Positions 35,394 through 44,296 of a stretch of 64,000 bases of DNA are shown in pieces. The number at the start of each line of letters is the position of its first letter. The stretch's first letter is position 1. The translations under genes were made by a program, and so were the position numbers. Below the pieces are notes generated by a model that searched no databases, was not told where the DNA came from, and was given only the letters and a program-made list of their open reading frames with translations. The DNA comes from Campylobacter gastrosuis (GTDB taxonomy: Bacteria > Campylobacterota > Campylobacteria > Campylobacterales > Campylobacteraceae), in the NCBI RefSeq assembly GCF_030249845.1, contig NZ_JANURM010000009.1, positions 1-64,000 on the forward strand. Direction: 5' to 3'.

Positions 35394-35437
35394 ACTTAAT
35401 AAAAAAAATTAAGTGTTTTGACTAAATTAGAATTATA
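35394..35437 (-). promoter_or_regulatory. frdCAB promoter region with palindrome
   Basis: A -10 box TATAAT lies at complement(35432-35437). Downstream, ACTTAAT (35394-35400) and ATTAAGT (35408-35414) form a 7-bp palindrome around 7 bases in the leader, where a repressor or a hairpin could act. No clear -35 box. Confidence 0.5.
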
Positions 35438-35450
35438 CATAAAAATTACT

Positions 35451-36266
35451 TTATTCAAATTTAAACTTCTTTTTTAGCTTTAAATAGGTAAAAATTCCAG
35501 CTAAAAGCATTGCTAATGATAAAATATGACCCATTGATAAATTTAAAAATACAAAGCCTAAATTGTAGTCTGGCTCCCTAAAATACTCGCATATAAATCT
35601 AGCTATGGCGTATAAAATTGCATAGATTGCTATGAGTTCGCCATCAAATTTCTTAAATTTTCTATAAAAAAATAAAATAATAAAAATAGTTAAGCCTTCA
35701 AGCACGGCTTCGTAAATTTGTGATGGGTGTCTTAGCACTCCGCCGACCTTTATCGCCCAAGCTACATCGGTGGCTCTGCCAAAAAGCTCTTGGTTTAAGA
35801 AGTTGCCAATTCGTCCAAAAAAGTAGCCAATTGGTATAGAAACTGCACACAAATCAAGCAAAAGCCATAAATTTTGCCTATATTTTTTGCAAAACCAAAT
35901 CGTAGCGATTAAAAATCCAACCACCGCTCCGTGATAGCTCATACCGCGAATTCCTACAAATTCGCCGTTGTGAAATGGGTTAAAAATTTGCAACGGATTT
36001 GTTAAATAAAACCACGCTTCGCCAGAATAAACAATAACCCAGCCCAGCCTTGCACCCAAAATCACGCCTATTTCAACCCAAAAAAAGTAGCTTTCAAGCG
36101 TGGAGTCTAGTATATTTATTTTATCTTTTTTTACGAAGTATTTTGCCGCAAAAAGTGCCGTAAAAAGGGCAAGGATATACATTATGCCATACCAGTGAAT
36201 TTTAAAGCCAAAGAGCGAAAAAGCCACTGGGTCAAAGTGTAAGTAAATTTCGTTCCATTTATCCAT
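35451..36266 (-). CDS. lgt: Prolipoprotein diacylglyceryl transferase
   Basis: 271 aa, about seven membrane helices. Lgt signature [14 protein letters not shown], with [15 protein letters not shown] and the catalytic [12 protein letters not shown]. Adds diacylglycerol to the lipobox cysteine of lipoproteins such as Ape1, RlpA, the ABC binding protein and the WG-repeat protein in this window. Confidence 0.95.
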   Translation of the reverse strand: MDKWNEIYLHFDPVAFSLFGFKIHWYGIMYILALFTALFAAKYFVKKDKINILDSTLESYFFWVEIGVILGARLGWVIVYSGEAWFYLTNPLQIFNPFHNGEFVGIRGMSYHGAVVGFLIATIWFCKKYRQNLWLLLDLCAVSIPIGYFFGRIGNFLNQELFGRATDVAWAIKVGGVLRHPSQIYEAVLEGLTIFIILFFYRKFKKFDGELIAIYAILYAIARFICEYFREPDYNLGFVFLNLSMGHILSLAMLLAGIFTYLKLKKKFKFE

Positions 36267-36375
36267 TGTTTATCTTTTTAAAAATTTGTTTATTTTACAA
36301 TGAAAAGACTTAAAAACTAATGCAAAATTTATAAAAAAATTGTAAAATTAGGCACATTTTATGAAAGGACAGAAG

Positions 36376-36624
36376 ATGCAAGTAAATATCATTTACTGCA
36401 ACTCTTGAAACTATCGTCCAGTAGCCTCCCGTGTGGAGGATGAAATTTTAGCGAATTTTGGCGATAGCGTGAGTGTTGCAAAAGTCGTAGGCAGTGGTGG
36501 CGATTTCATCGTTCAAGTTGATAAGGATGTGATCTTTTCAAAAAACGATCTCATCGGCACAAATGAGCCACGCTTTCCAAAAAGTGGCGAGATAACCGAG
36601 CTTATTAAAGCTCATAAAGCCTAA
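36376..36624 (+). CDS. SelW-like selenoprotein with in-frame UGA (Rdx family)
   Basis: The full frame is 82 aa from ATG 36376 (AAAGGA upstream) to TAA 36622-36624 if TGA 36406-36408 is read as selenocysteine. The start reads MQVNIIYCNS-U-NYRPVASRV, the CxxU redox motif of SelW/Rdx thioredoxin-fold proteins where ordinary homologues have CxxC. A hairpin suited to SelB lies just after the UGA. Automatic callers would report only a truncated 63-aa protein from GTG 36433. Probably a small redox protein. Confidence 0.88.
36409..36440 (+). promoter_or_regulatory. Candidate bacterial SECIS element
   Basis: CCTCC (36425-36429) pairs with GGAGG (36435-36439) around loop CGTGT. The loop lies 21 bases after the UGA and has G as its second base, within the known bacterial SECIS pattern (G in the first two loop positions, 16-37 bases from UGA). 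It is inside the coding sequence, as required in bacteria. Confidence 0.75.
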
Positions 36625-36627
36625 AAT

Positions 36628-36646
36628 AGCCCCAAATTTTGGGGCT
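36628..36646 (+). terminator. Terminator of the SelW-like gene
   Basis: A 9-bp stem AGCCCCAAA / TTTGGGGCT with a one-base centre, right after the stop codon. Its 3' side runs into the thiE-derived fragment. No strong T-run. Confidence 0.65.
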
Positions 36647-36735
36647 ACATAGCGTTTAAAGCTGTTTCTTTGTAAGGCTAGAAAAAACAGCACCAAAGGC
36701 GACATAATCTGCTTCATTTCGCTTGGTATTTAGCT
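36643..36735 (-). pseudogene. Decayed fragment of thiE
   Basis: 36668-36712 (45 bases) is identical to 36954-36998 inside thiE, and weaker similarity continues to about 36735. In the thiE frame it reads ADYVAFGAVFSSLTK, then leaves the frame and stops. 36643-36657 also repeats the last 15 bases around the thiE stop (36748-36762). So a second thiE copy existed here, keeping an internal piece and the 3' tip with the middle deleted. Confidence 0.88.
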
Positions 36736-36749
36736 GTTATAATTTTTGG

Positions 36750-37352
36750 CTACATAGCGTTTTTAAGATTTTTTATATTTTCTTTGATACTAAATGGCTC
36801 GTAAATCGCTCTAACAATGGCGATATAATCAACATTTAAAGCCGAAATTTCGCTGATATTTTGGGCGTTTATGCCACCGATTGCACAGATTGGGATTTTT
36901 AGGGTTTGCTTTGCTTTTTTTAGCGTTTCTAGGCTTGTTTTTGTCGTGTTTGGCTTTGTAAGGCTAGAAAAAACAGCACCAAAGGCGACATAATCTGCCC
37001 CATTTTGCTGGGCGTTTAGTGCTAAATCAAGGCTGTCATAACAGCTAACGCCAATAAAAGCATCATCTCCAAGCAGGGCTCTTGCTTCTTTTAAACTAGC
37101 GTCATCTTCACCGATATGAACGCACTTTGCTCCGATTTTATGTGCTAGATAAATATCATCATTTACGATAAATTTTGCGTTAAAAGCGTTGCAAATTTTT
37201 AAAAGCTCACTTGCGATTTGCTCGTTTTTTTCTGTCTTTTTGCTTCGGTATTGATAAAATTTCACACCACTTTCTAAAATTTGCCTAGCGTGTTCTAAAA
37301 TAAGCTCATCAGGGCTTAAAATATCATCGCTTAGTGCGTAAATTTCGCTCAT
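36750..37352 (-). CDS. thiE: Thiamine-phosphate synthase
   Basis: 200 aa, TIM barrel. Motifs: KFYQYRSKK, FIVNDDIYLAHKIGAKCVHI, GEDDASLKEAR, IGVSCYDS, DYVAFGAVFSSLTKPNT and AIGGINAQNI. Joins HMP-PP and the thiazole phosphate to make thiamine phosphate. Directly downstream of thiD with 1 base between. I see no TPP riboswitch upstream. Confidence 0.94.
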   Translation of the reverse strand: MSEIYALSDDILSPDELILEHARQILESGVKFYQYRSKKTEKNEQIASELLKICNAFNAKFIVNDDIYLAHKIGAKCVHIGEDDASLKEARALLGDDAFIGVSCYDSLDLALNAQQNGADYVAFGAVFSSLTKPNTTKTSLETLKKAKQTLKIPICAIGGINAQNISEISALNVDYIAIVRAIYEPFSIKENIKNLKNAM

Positions 37353-37353
37353 T

Positions 37354-38082
37354 TTAGACTCCGTGATTTAGTAATCTAGTGCCAAATTTTGTCGTGATTG
37401 CGTGTTTTATGGCGTTTGTGATAAATTTTCTTGCGTTATTAATCGCCATTGATTTATCGGGGTTAAGTGCTAGATTACAAGCGATAGCGGTGCTAAAACT
37501 GCACCCAGCTCCGTGCATAATCTCTGGCTTTAAAAGTGGCTGTGAGAATTTTAAAATTTTGCCACTTTTTGTATAAAGCGTGTCTTCGCAAATCTCATCA
37601 ACCTTTGTTCTTTTAAGCAAAATATCGCAAACTGGTGTGTCAAAATCAAGCCCTAAAATTTCAGCTTCGGCGGTGTTTGGCGTGGCGATTGTGGCGTATT
37701 TTAAAAGCTCTTTTAAGCCAAAAAGTGCCTCTTCTTGCATAAGTTTAGCGCCGCTTTTTGCCACGCAAACTGGGTCAATGACAATCGGCGTGTCTTTGAA
37801 ATTTTCTAAAAAATCGCTCACGCACGAAATTAGGCTCTCGTTAAAGAGCATACCGATTTTTATGGCGTGAATTTCAAGCTCATCGGTTATCATTTTTAGT
37901 TGATTTTTTAGCATATTTTCACTAACTGCTAAAACATCAATCACGCCGTTTGTATTTTGCGCCGTAATCGCACTAATCGCCGTAGCAGCGTAGCATTTGT
38001 GTGCTACGCAAGTCTTAATATCAGCCTGTATCCCAGCTCCGCCAACGCTATCGCTACCTGCAATGATGAGAATGTTTTTCAT
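37354..38082 (-). CDS. thiD: Hydroxymethylpyrimidine/phosphomethylpyrimidine kinase
   Basis: 242 aa, ribokinase-like: IAGSDSVGGAGIQADIKTC at the N-terminus, AITAQNTNGV, DPVCVAKSGAKL, TPNTAEAEIL and HGAGCSFSTAIACNLAL with the catalytic Asp/Cys region. Phosphorylates HMP and HMP-P to feed ThiE. Forms an operon with thiE. Confidence 0.95.
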   Translation of the reverse strand: MKNILIIAGSDSVGGAGIQADIKTCVAHKCYAATAISAITAQNTNGVIDVLAVSENMLKNQLKMITDELEIHAIKIGMLFNESLISCVSDFLENFKDTPIVIDPVCVAKSGAKLMQEEALFGLKELLKYATIATPNTAEAEILGLDFDTPVCDILLKRTKVDEICEDTLYTKSGKILKFSQPLLKPEIMHGAGCSFSTAIACNLALNPDKSMAINNARKFITNAIKHAITTKFGTRLLNHGV

Positions 38083-38105
38083 ATTTTGCCTTTAATAGAA
38101 AATTT

Positions 38106-38864
38106 CTATTTTAGGTCGTATTTTTTTAGTAAATTCTCAAATGTCCCGTCGCTTTTTAACTCTTTTAATGCCACGTTTATCTTAGCGATTAGCTCGGTGT
38201 TTTTGCCCTTATCAAAGGCGATTGAAAAGCCCTCGCTGCCGTCTGGCTCAATGTAAAATGGCTCTAAATCATCGTTTTGTTTTAGGTATCCATAGCCAAG
38301 TGAGCTATCAACGATGACTAAATCAACCTTGTTTGCTTTTAGTGCTAAAATCGCCGTTAGTGGGCTATCTGAGGGCACTGCTTTTGCGCCTTCTATTTTA
38401 TTTGCGGTCGCTTCTTGCACCGTGCCTAGCTGAACGCCAATTGCCTTGCCAGATAGCTTAGTTTCGTTTATATCGGTGCCTTTTTTGCGTATAAATAAAT
38501 TTTCAGTCGCATAATAAGGGTCGGTAAAATCAACTGAGGCTCTTCGCTCGGCTGTCGCACTCATTGAGCTCATAATCGCATCAATTTTACCAGCTTTAAG
38601 TGCTGGGATAAGTCCGTCAAAGCTGATGTTATGAAGCGTTACATCAATGCCTATTTTTTTGCTAATGGCATTAAATAGCTCAACGTCAAAGCCAGTTATG
38701 TTGTTGCTCTTATCCATAAACTCAAACGGCGGATAATCGGCACTTAGCCCAAGTCTAATAACTTGCTTTTGTTCAGCCTTTGTTTCTGTTTTGGTTTGCG
38801 AATTTTCGCTACCGCAACCTACAAAAAACAACACAAAAGCAAAAAATGCTAGAAATTTTTTCAT
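38106..38864 (-). CDS. Amino-acid ABC transporter substrate-binding lipoprotein
   Basis: 252 aa. Lipoprotein signal FAFVLFFVGC, then a family 3 solute-binding domain: LGLSADYPPFEFMD, ITGFDVELFNAISKKIG, DAIMSSMSATAERR, VDFTDPYY and GVQLGTVQEA. The pattern is of polar or acidic amino-acid (Gln, Asp/Glu, Cys) binding proteins; substrate not resolved. The ATPase and permease genes lie upstream on the same strand. Confidence 0.9.
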   Translation of the reverse strand: MKKFLAFFAFVLFFVGCGSENSQTKTETKAEQKQVIRLGLSADYPPFEFMDKSNNITGFDVELFNAISKKIGIDVTLHNISFDGLIPALKAGKIDAIMSSMSATAERRASVDFTDPYYATENLFIRKKGTDINETKLSGKAIGVQLGTVQEATANKIEGAKAVPSDSPLTAILALKANKVDLVIVDSSLGYGYLKQNDDLEPFYIEPDGSEGFSIAFDKGKNTELIAKINVALKELKSDGTFENLLKKYDLK

Positions 38865-38879
38865 CTTTTCTCCTTAAAA

Positions 38880-39608
38880 TTAGTGATTTAAAACCTTGCT
38901 TAAAAACTCTTTTAAACGTGCGTGAGTTGGATTTTCAAAGATATTTTTTGGCGTGTCATCAACGGCGATTACGCCATTATCCATAAAGAAAATTCTATTT
39001 GCGACATTTCGTGCAAAGCCCATTTCGTGGGTGACTACAAGCATTGTTAGCCCCTTGCTTGCGACATCTTTCATAATATCAAGCACCTCGCCTATCATCT
39101 CAGGATCAAGTGCCGAGGTCGGCTCATCAAAAAGTATCACATCTGGACTCATTGCTAACGCCCTAGCAATGGCTATTCTTTGCTTTTGACCGCCTGAGAG
39201 TTTGTGTGGATAGCTGTTTGCTTTATCGCTTAATCCGACGCTTTTAAGTAGCTCAAACGCCTTGCTTAACGCCTCATCTTTTGTGGCAATGCCCGTTTTT
39301 ATCGGTGCTAGGGTTAAATTTTCAATAACGCTTTTGTTTGCAAAAAGGTTAAAGTGCTGAAAGACCATACATACCTTTTGGCGAATTTTGTTTATGTTTG
39401 CGTTTTTATCTAAGATATCTTTGCCATCAATTAAAATGTGTCCGCTAGTTGGCTCTTCAAGGCGGTTTATACAGCGTAAAAACGTGCTTTTACCACCACC
39501 ACTTGGGCCAATGATAGCGATGACTTCGCCCTGTTTTATGCTGACATTAATATCTTTTAAAACGCGTAAATCGCCGTAGCTTTTGTTTAAATTTTTAATC
39601 TCAATCAT
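38880..39608 (-). CDS. Amino-acid ABC transporter ATP-binding protein
   Basis: 242 aa, PAAT family. Walker [11 protein letters not shown]-loop VFQHFNLF, signature [15 protein letters not shown], Walker [13 protein letters not shown] and H-loop VVTHEM. Powers uptake by the permease whose gene overlaps its start by 8 bases. Confidence 0.95.
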   Translation of the reverse strand: MIEIKNLNKSYGDLRVLKDINVSIKQGEVIAIIGPSGGGKSTFLRCINRLEEPTSGHILIDGKDILDKNANINKIRQKVCMVFQHFNLFANKSVIENLTLAPIKTGIATKDEALSKAFELLKSVGLSDKANSYPHKLSGGQKQRIAIARALAMSPDVILFDEPTSALDPEMIGEVLDIMKDVASKGLTMLVVTHEMGFARNVANRIFFMDNGVIAVDDTPKNIFENPTHARLKEFLSKVLNH

Positions 39609-40311
39609 TTTTATTTAATCTCTCTTCTAGTTTTCTAGCCAAAATGGAGAAAAATTTTATGCTTACATAATAGACAATGCCAGTAAAAATAATCGGTTTT
39701 GGATTGTAAAGAATCGCTTGAAAACTCTTGCTTCTCATCGTGATATCCATAACGCTAATGTAGCCAACGACAGATGTTTCTTTAAAAAGCGAGATAAACT
39801 CATTAGCAAGTGCTGGTAGGATATTTTTTGTCGCTTGTGGAAATACGATTTCACGCATTGAAATGTAGTAGTTTAGCCCCATTGCGCGTGCTGCTTCCAT
39901 TTGACCTTTATCCACGCTATTTATACCGCCACGCACGATTTCAGCGACATAGGCTGAGCTATTTAGCCCAAGTGCGATGAGTGCTACATAAAAGTTATCA
40001 CTCCACGTAGCAAAAATCACAACTGAAAAGATAAGAAGTTGCAAGATTATCGGTGTGCCACGCAAGATATCAATGTATTCATCAATTATAAAATTTAAAA
40101 CTCTAATGTTTAAAAATTTTAAAAATGCCAAAACAAAACCAAGTGCGATACCTATAATAATACCACCAAAGGCAAGTCCTAGCGTGGTGGCGTAGCTGTG
40201 TAGGTAGGCTAGTCTTTGAGCGTCGTTTAGCTCGGTCGGATAGGTGTAATACACGCCAAGCGTTACAATAACGACAAAAAAGAGTATTTTAAAAAATTTT
40301 TCGTTAAACAA
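39601..40311 (-). CDS. Amino-acid ABC transporter permease
   Basis: 236 aa, HisM/GlnP family: [31 protein letters not shown], and the EAA loop [20 protein letters not shown]. Five membrane helices. Only one permease gene is in the operon, so it would work as a homodimer. First gene of the operon. Confidence 0.93.
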   Translation of the reverse strand: MFNEKFFKILFFVVIVTLGVYYTYPTELNDAQRLAYLHSYATTLGLAFGGIIIGIALGFVLAFLKFLNIRVLNFIIDEYIDILRGTPIILQLLIFSVVIFATWSDNFYVALIALGLNSSAYVAEIVRGGINSVDKGQMEAARAMGLNYYISMREIVFPQATKNILPALANEFISLFKETSVVGYISVMDITMRSKSFQAILYNPKPIIFTGIVYYVSIKFFSILARKLEERLNKND

Positions 40312-40400
40312 CCAAATTCCTTTAAAAAGTGTAAATAGCTTAAAATGATACGAAAAATTTCTTATTTTTTTGCTTAAATTTCTAAAATTTTAAACAAAAT

Positions 40401-40406
40401 TATAAT
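40401..40406 (+). promoter_or_regulatory. -10 box of putP
   Basis: TATAAT 38 bases before the putP GTG start. No clear -35 box, common in Campylobacter promoters. Confidence 0.5.
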
Positions 40407-40443
40407 ATCATCAAAATTTCAATTAATAAAAAAGGGTTAAATA

Positions 40444-41934
40444 GTGGATTTTAGTTCGTATCTTGCGATTTGTATATATTTTGGTGTGCTTTTGGTTATT
40501 GGCTGGTTTTCTTACAATAAAAGTGCAAATATGAGCGAATATCTGCTTGATAATCGCCGACTTGGCCCATTTGCGACCGCGCTTAGTGCTGGGGCGTCTG
40601 ATATGAGTGGCTGGATGCTTCTTGGGGTGCCGGGTGCTTTTTATGCCAGTGGTTTGGCAAACATTTGGATGCTTGTTGGGCTTACGATTGGGGCGTATTG
40701 TAACTACCTATTTTTAGCAAAAAGGCTAAGGGTTTATACCGAAGTAGCAAGCGATAGCATAACAATACCAGATTTTTTAGAAAACCGCTTTAAAGACAGG
40801 ACAAAGGTTTTAAGGATAGTTTCTGGAATTTTCATTTTGGTCTTTTTTACGCTTTATGTTTCAAGCGGGATTATAGCTGGTGGCAAGACATTTGAGAGTT
40901 TTTTTAACCTACCATTTTATATCGGTGCGATTTTTACGCTTTTTATCGTGGTGTTTTATACGTTTTTTGGCGGATTTAAGGCGGTTTGGATTACCGATGT
41001 TTTTCAAGGTTCGCTTATGTTTGTGGTTTTAATAGCAATACCAGTTGTTGCGTATTTAAATTTAGATTTAGGCGAGGGCAAAAGTCTGTTTGGCGAGATT
41101 ATAAATTTAGACAAAGAGCATTTAAATGTGTTTAGAGATCAGAGCTTTTGGGGCGTTTTGGGGCTTATTTCGTGGGGGCTTGGCTACTTTGGACAGCCTC
41201 ACATTATCGTTCGTTTTATGGCGATACGAAGCTCGGCTGAGCTAAAACAAGCAAGGCGAATTGGCATTGGCTGGATGGTGCTTGGGCTTGTTGGGGCGAT
41301 GATGAGCGGATTTATTGGGTTTGTGTATTTTTCGCAACAAAATTTAGCCCTAAAAGACGCTGAAATTGTCTTTTTAAAGCTTGGCGAGACGCTATTTCAC
41401 CCGTTTTTTGTTGGTGTGATTCTCTCAGCCGTGCTTTCAGCCATTATGAGTACCGTTTCAAGTCAGCTCTTAGTCAGTGCTAGTTCAATCACAAAGGACT
41501 TTATTCTAGCCTTTTATAAACGTGAAATTTCAAACAAAACGCAAGTTGTCATTGGTCGCTATGCTGTCGTTGTTGTAGCGGTTGTTGCGACGTTTTTTGC
41601 CTTTACTTCAAAAGACACCGTTTTAGGCGTGGTCGGTAACGCTTGGGCTGGGTTTGGTGCTAGTTTTGGGCCAGTTTTGCTTTTTAGCCTTTATTATAAA
41701 AAGATGAGTGCTTTTGGGGCGTTAGCTGGTATGATTACTGGCGGAGTTAGCGTGATTTTATGGATAATTTTTGGCTTAAATGAGTATGTTTATGAGCTTT
41801 TGCCGGGCTTTATTGCTTCAAGTATCGTTATTTTTGCCGTTAGCACTTGGGGCGATACGATTGGCAAGATGACACACGAACCGCACCAAAAAACGATAAA
41901 AGATGAATTTGAAAAGATGAAAGAGAGACTTTGA
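40444..41934 (+). CDS. putP: Sodium/proline symporter
   Basis: 496 aa, about 13 membrane helices, SSS family. Na/proline site residues in ALSAGASDMSGWMLLGVPGA, and SAVLSAIMSTVSSQLLVSAS. Imports proline, a carbon and energy source for Campylobacter. GTG start preceded by AAAGGG. No putA is adjacent here. The stop overlaps the next start by 1 base. Confidence 0.95.
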   Translation: MDFSSYLAICIYFGVLLVIGWFSYNKSANMSEYLLDNRRLGPFATALSAGASDMSGWMLLGVPGAFYASGLANIWMLVGLTIGAYCNYLFLAKRLRVYTEVASDSITIPDFLENRFKDRTKVLRIVSGIFILVFFTLYVSSGIIAGGKTFESFFNLPFYIGAIFTLFIVVFYTFFGGFKAVWITDVFQGSLMFVVLIAIPVVAYLNLDLGEGKSLFGEIINLDKEHLNVFRDQSFWGVLGLISWGLGYFGQPHIIVRFMAIRSSAELKQARRIGIGWMVLGLVGAMMSGFIGFVYFSQQNLALKDAEIVFLKLGETLFHPFFVGVILSAVLSAIMSTVSSQLLVSASSITKDFILAFYKREISNKTQVVIGRYAVVVVAVVATFFAFTSKDTVLGVVGNAWAGFGASFGPVLLFSLYYKKMSAFGALAGMITGGVSVILWIIFGLNEYVYELLPGFIASSIVIFAVSTWGDTIGKMTHEPHQKTIKDEFEKMKERL

Positions 41935-43193
41935 TGTCACAGATGATAAAATGCCCAAAATGTGGCGAAATTCTAGATATTTCAGATAGTTTAAAAAGCG
42001 AAATTGAGCGTGAGCTTTTGGCAAAATTTAACGCCTCAAAGGCGGAATTTGAAAAAGAGGCGGCACTAAAAAGGGCTGAGTATAAAAAGCACCTTGATGA
42101 GCTTGAAAATAAAAGAGTTGAGTTTGAAAACAGCGTTAAAACGGCAGTTAGTGAGCGTTTAAAAAACGAAAAAATTGAGCTTGAAAGCACTTTAAAACAA
42201 AAAATTCAGGCTGAAAATTTAGAGATTTTAAACGCTCTAAAAAACGAGCTAAACCAAAAGAGTAAAGAGATAACAGAGCTTAATTTAAAGGGCATTGAGC
42301 TTGAAAAAATTAGGCGTGAAAAAGATGAGCTTGAAGCGAATTTAAGGGCAAAAGCAGAGGCTGAGCTAAATGAGAAAATTTTGGCTGAAAGGGAGAAAAT
42401 TTCAAAAGAGCTTCAAGCACAAAATGAGCTAAAATTTCGCCAAAAAGATGATGCCTTAGAAATGATGAAACGCCAGATTGACGAGCTAAAACGAAAGGCG
42501 GAGCAGGGCAGCGAGCAGCTTCAAGGCGAGGTGCAAGAGGTGGCTATTGAGGAGTGGCTAAGGCTAAAATTCCCACTTGATGAGGTGGTTGAGATTAAAA
42601 AGGGTCAAAGTGGTGCGGACTGCGTTCAAATCGTGCATACAAGAGAATTTACAAATTGTGGCAAAATTTATTACGAGAGCAAAAGGACAAAGGATTTTAA
42701 AGAGGAGTGGATAGCAAAATTTAAAAACGATATGCGTAGCCAAAATGCTGATATTGGCATTTTAGTAACGCAAACAATGCCAAAAGATATGGAGCGAGTG
42801 GGGCTAAGGGACGGGGTTTGGGTCTGTTCGTTTGAGGAGTTTAAGGGGCTTTGCTTTGTGCTTCGTGAGAGCCTTGTGCGACTTATGAGTGCAAAAATAA
42901 TGAGTGAAAACAGATCAGATAAGATGAGTCTGCTCTACTCATATTTAACCGGCAATGAATTTAGACTAAGCATTGAGCTTATCGTGGGTAGTTTTATGCA
43001 GATGAAAAGCGATTTAGAGAGCGAAAAAAGGTCGTTTGAGCGAATTTGGAAAAAGCGTGAAAAGCAGATAGAACAGGTCTTAACAAACACTACAAATATG
43101 TATGGAGCTCTGCAAGGTATCGCTGGTAACGCAATCGCTGACGTTGAAATTTTATCTATTGAAAATTTAGCAGGAGATGAGAGTGATTCATAA
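41934..43193 (+). CDS. DUF2130 protein with coiled coil
   Basis: 419 aa from ATG 41934. N-terminal zinc-ribbon-like start (MIKCPKCGEIL), a long charged coiled coil (about 20-200), then a conserved C-terminal domain: EEWLRLKFPLDEVVEIKKG, GADCVQIV, KIYYESKRTKDFKEEWI, ADIGILVTQTMPK. The E..K pattern with a D upstream resembles restriction-endonuclease-like folds. Real function unknown. It overlaps putP by 1 base and ybaK by 17 bases. Confidence 0.85.
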   Translation: MSQMIKCPKCGEILDISDSLKSEIERELLAKFNASKAEFEKEAALKRAEYKKHLDELENKRVEFENSVKTAVSERLKNEKIELESTLKQKIQAENLEILNALKNELNQKSKEITELNLKGIELEKIRREKDELEANLRAKAEAELNEKILAEREKISKELQAQNELKFRQKDDALEMMKRQIDELKRKAEQGSEQLQGEVQEVAIEEWLRLKFPLDEVVEIKKGQSGADCVQIVHTREFTNCGKIYYESKRTKDFKEEWIAKFKNDMRSQNADIGILVTQTMPKDMERVGLRDGVWVCSFEEFKGLCFVLRESLVRLMSAKIMSENRSDKMSLLYSYLTGNEFRLSIELIVGSFMQMKSDLESEKRSFERIWKKREKQIEQVLTNTTNMYGALQGIAGNAIADVEILSIENLAGDESDS

Positions 43194-43659
43194 AACAAAC
43201 GCCGCTAGGGTGCTTGATAGGCTAAAAATCGCCTATGATTTGGTTGAGTATGAGGTAGATGAGAGCGACCTATCAGCCACTCACGTAGCACATAGTGCTG
43301 GGCTTGATATAAGATTTGTTTATAAGACGATAGTTTGCGTTTGTGTGCCACAAAAATACGTTGTAGGCGTGATTAGAGGCGATGCTGAGCTTGATTTAAA
43401 GGCGCTTGCTGGTGCTTGTGGGGCAAAGAGAGCTGAGCTTATAAATTTGCGTGATTTAGAGAAGCTAACTGGCTACATTAGGGGCGGTTGTTCGCCGATT
43501 GCGATGAAAAAGCAGTTTGAAACATTCATTGATGATGATGCGCAAAATTTAGATTACATTTTAGTCAGTGCTGGTGTTCGTGGCAAACAGCTAAAACTAG
43601 CCCCAAACGACCTTGTAAAAGCCATAAATGCGAGATTTGCTAAGATTATTAGGGGCTAA
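43177..43659 (+). CDS. ybaK: Cys-tRNA(Pro) deacylase YbaK/EbsC
   Basis: 160 aa. YbaK family: KTNAARVLDRLKIAYDLVEY, FVYKTIVC, GYIRGGCSPIAMKKQF with the conserved GG.SP segment, and ILVSAGVRGKQL. Edits mischarged Cys-tRNA-Pro made by ProRS. It begins inside the DUF2130 gene. Confidence 0.93.
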   Translation: MRVIHKTNAARVLDRLKIAYDLVEYEVDESDLSATHVAHSAGLDIRFVYKTIVCVCVPQKYVVGVIRGDAELDLKALAGACGAKRAELINLRDLEKLTGYIRGGCSPIAMKKQFETFIDDDAQNLDYILVSAGVRGKQLKLAPNDLVKAINARFAKIIRG

Positions 43660-43662
43660 ATT

Positions 43663-44136
43663 TTAGTCGCTATCTGAGGATTTTTTCTCGCAAGATAGTG
43701 CGTCCCCTTCTAACTCACAAGATTTTTTAAAAAAGTTTTTTGATTTTTTAGTTAATTGTTTTTTTTGAACTTTGTTGTTTGAAATTTTAGCCATTTTTGA
43801 ATATGTAAATCCAAGCAACAAACACGCTTGTGCGTATTTGAGATTACAACTTTTTTCAATATCATCAAGCCCACTCTTATCAACTTCAAGATTAAAATTA
43901 AAATTTTGATTCAGATATTCAGGGTGTATAAATTTAATTTCGCCTAGCTCAAAGCACGCTTGTGCATTATCCTCAATACAACCATTAAAATCTTTTTGTT
44001 TTAAAAATTCTAGGACTTTTTGACACTCTTGCTCATTTTTTTCATTAAAACAAATTTTAAAAATATCATCTCTTTGAAAATCATTCGCAAAAGCAACACT
44101 AAACGCTATTAAAGCAACAATTAATTTTTTTATAAT
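43663..44136 (-). CDS. Cysteine-rich Sel1/Hcp-like exported protein, start codon ATT or lost
   Basis: A 157-codon open frame ending TAA at complement(43663-43665). It starts with a signal peptide (IIKKLIVALIAFSVAFA), then repeats with paired cysteines 8-9 residues apart (CIEDNAQAC, CNLKYAQAC, CELEGDALSC), as in Helicobacter cysteine-rich Hcp proteins. AAAAGGATAC sits at SD distance from ATT at complement(44134-44136), where ATG is expected; no ATG, GTG or TTG exists before the signal peptide. Either it uses ATT or the start was lost by a point change. An ATG in another frame gives only 11 codons. Confidence 0.6.
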   Translation of the reverse strand: MIKKLIVALIAFSVAFANDFQRDDIFKICFNEKNEQECQKVLEFLKQKDFNGCIEDNAQACFELGEIKFIHPEYLNQNFNFNLEVDKSGLDDIEKSCNLKYAQACLLLGFTYSKMAKISNNKVQKKQLTKKSKNFFKKSCELEGDALSCEKKSSDSD

Positions 44137-44170
44137 TTTTTGTATCCTTTTATATTTAAAGCCATAAAAA

Positions 44171-44296
44171 TTAGTAAAATTTTGATATTAAAAACCTATC
44201 AAAGATAGCTTTGTGATAGCACGAGCTTTTTGCAAGTAGGTTTAATATCTCATCTTGTGCCTTATAAAGCCTTTTGTAGTGCTGTTTTAGCTCCAT
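44171..44296 (-). CDS. Hypothetical 41-aa basic protein
   Basis: ATG at complement(44294-44296) with AAGGGA upstream. The product is basic and helical (MELKQHYKRLYKAQDEILNL, then SSCYHKAIFDRF). It overlaps the end of the upstream 111-aa gene by 10 bases, so the two are probably translated together. Not recognised. Confidence 0.55.
   Translation of the reverse strand: MELKQHYKRLYKAQDEILNLLAKSSCYHKAIFDRFLISKFY

Noticed and set aside
36433..36624. 63-aa protein starting GTG 36433
   Set aside because: It is the downstream part of the SelW-like frame; the real start is ATG 36376 with TGA read as selenocysteine.
38083..38105. TPP riboswitch for thiD-thiE
   Set aside because: The space upstream of thiD holds only a short spacer and no THI-box pattern.
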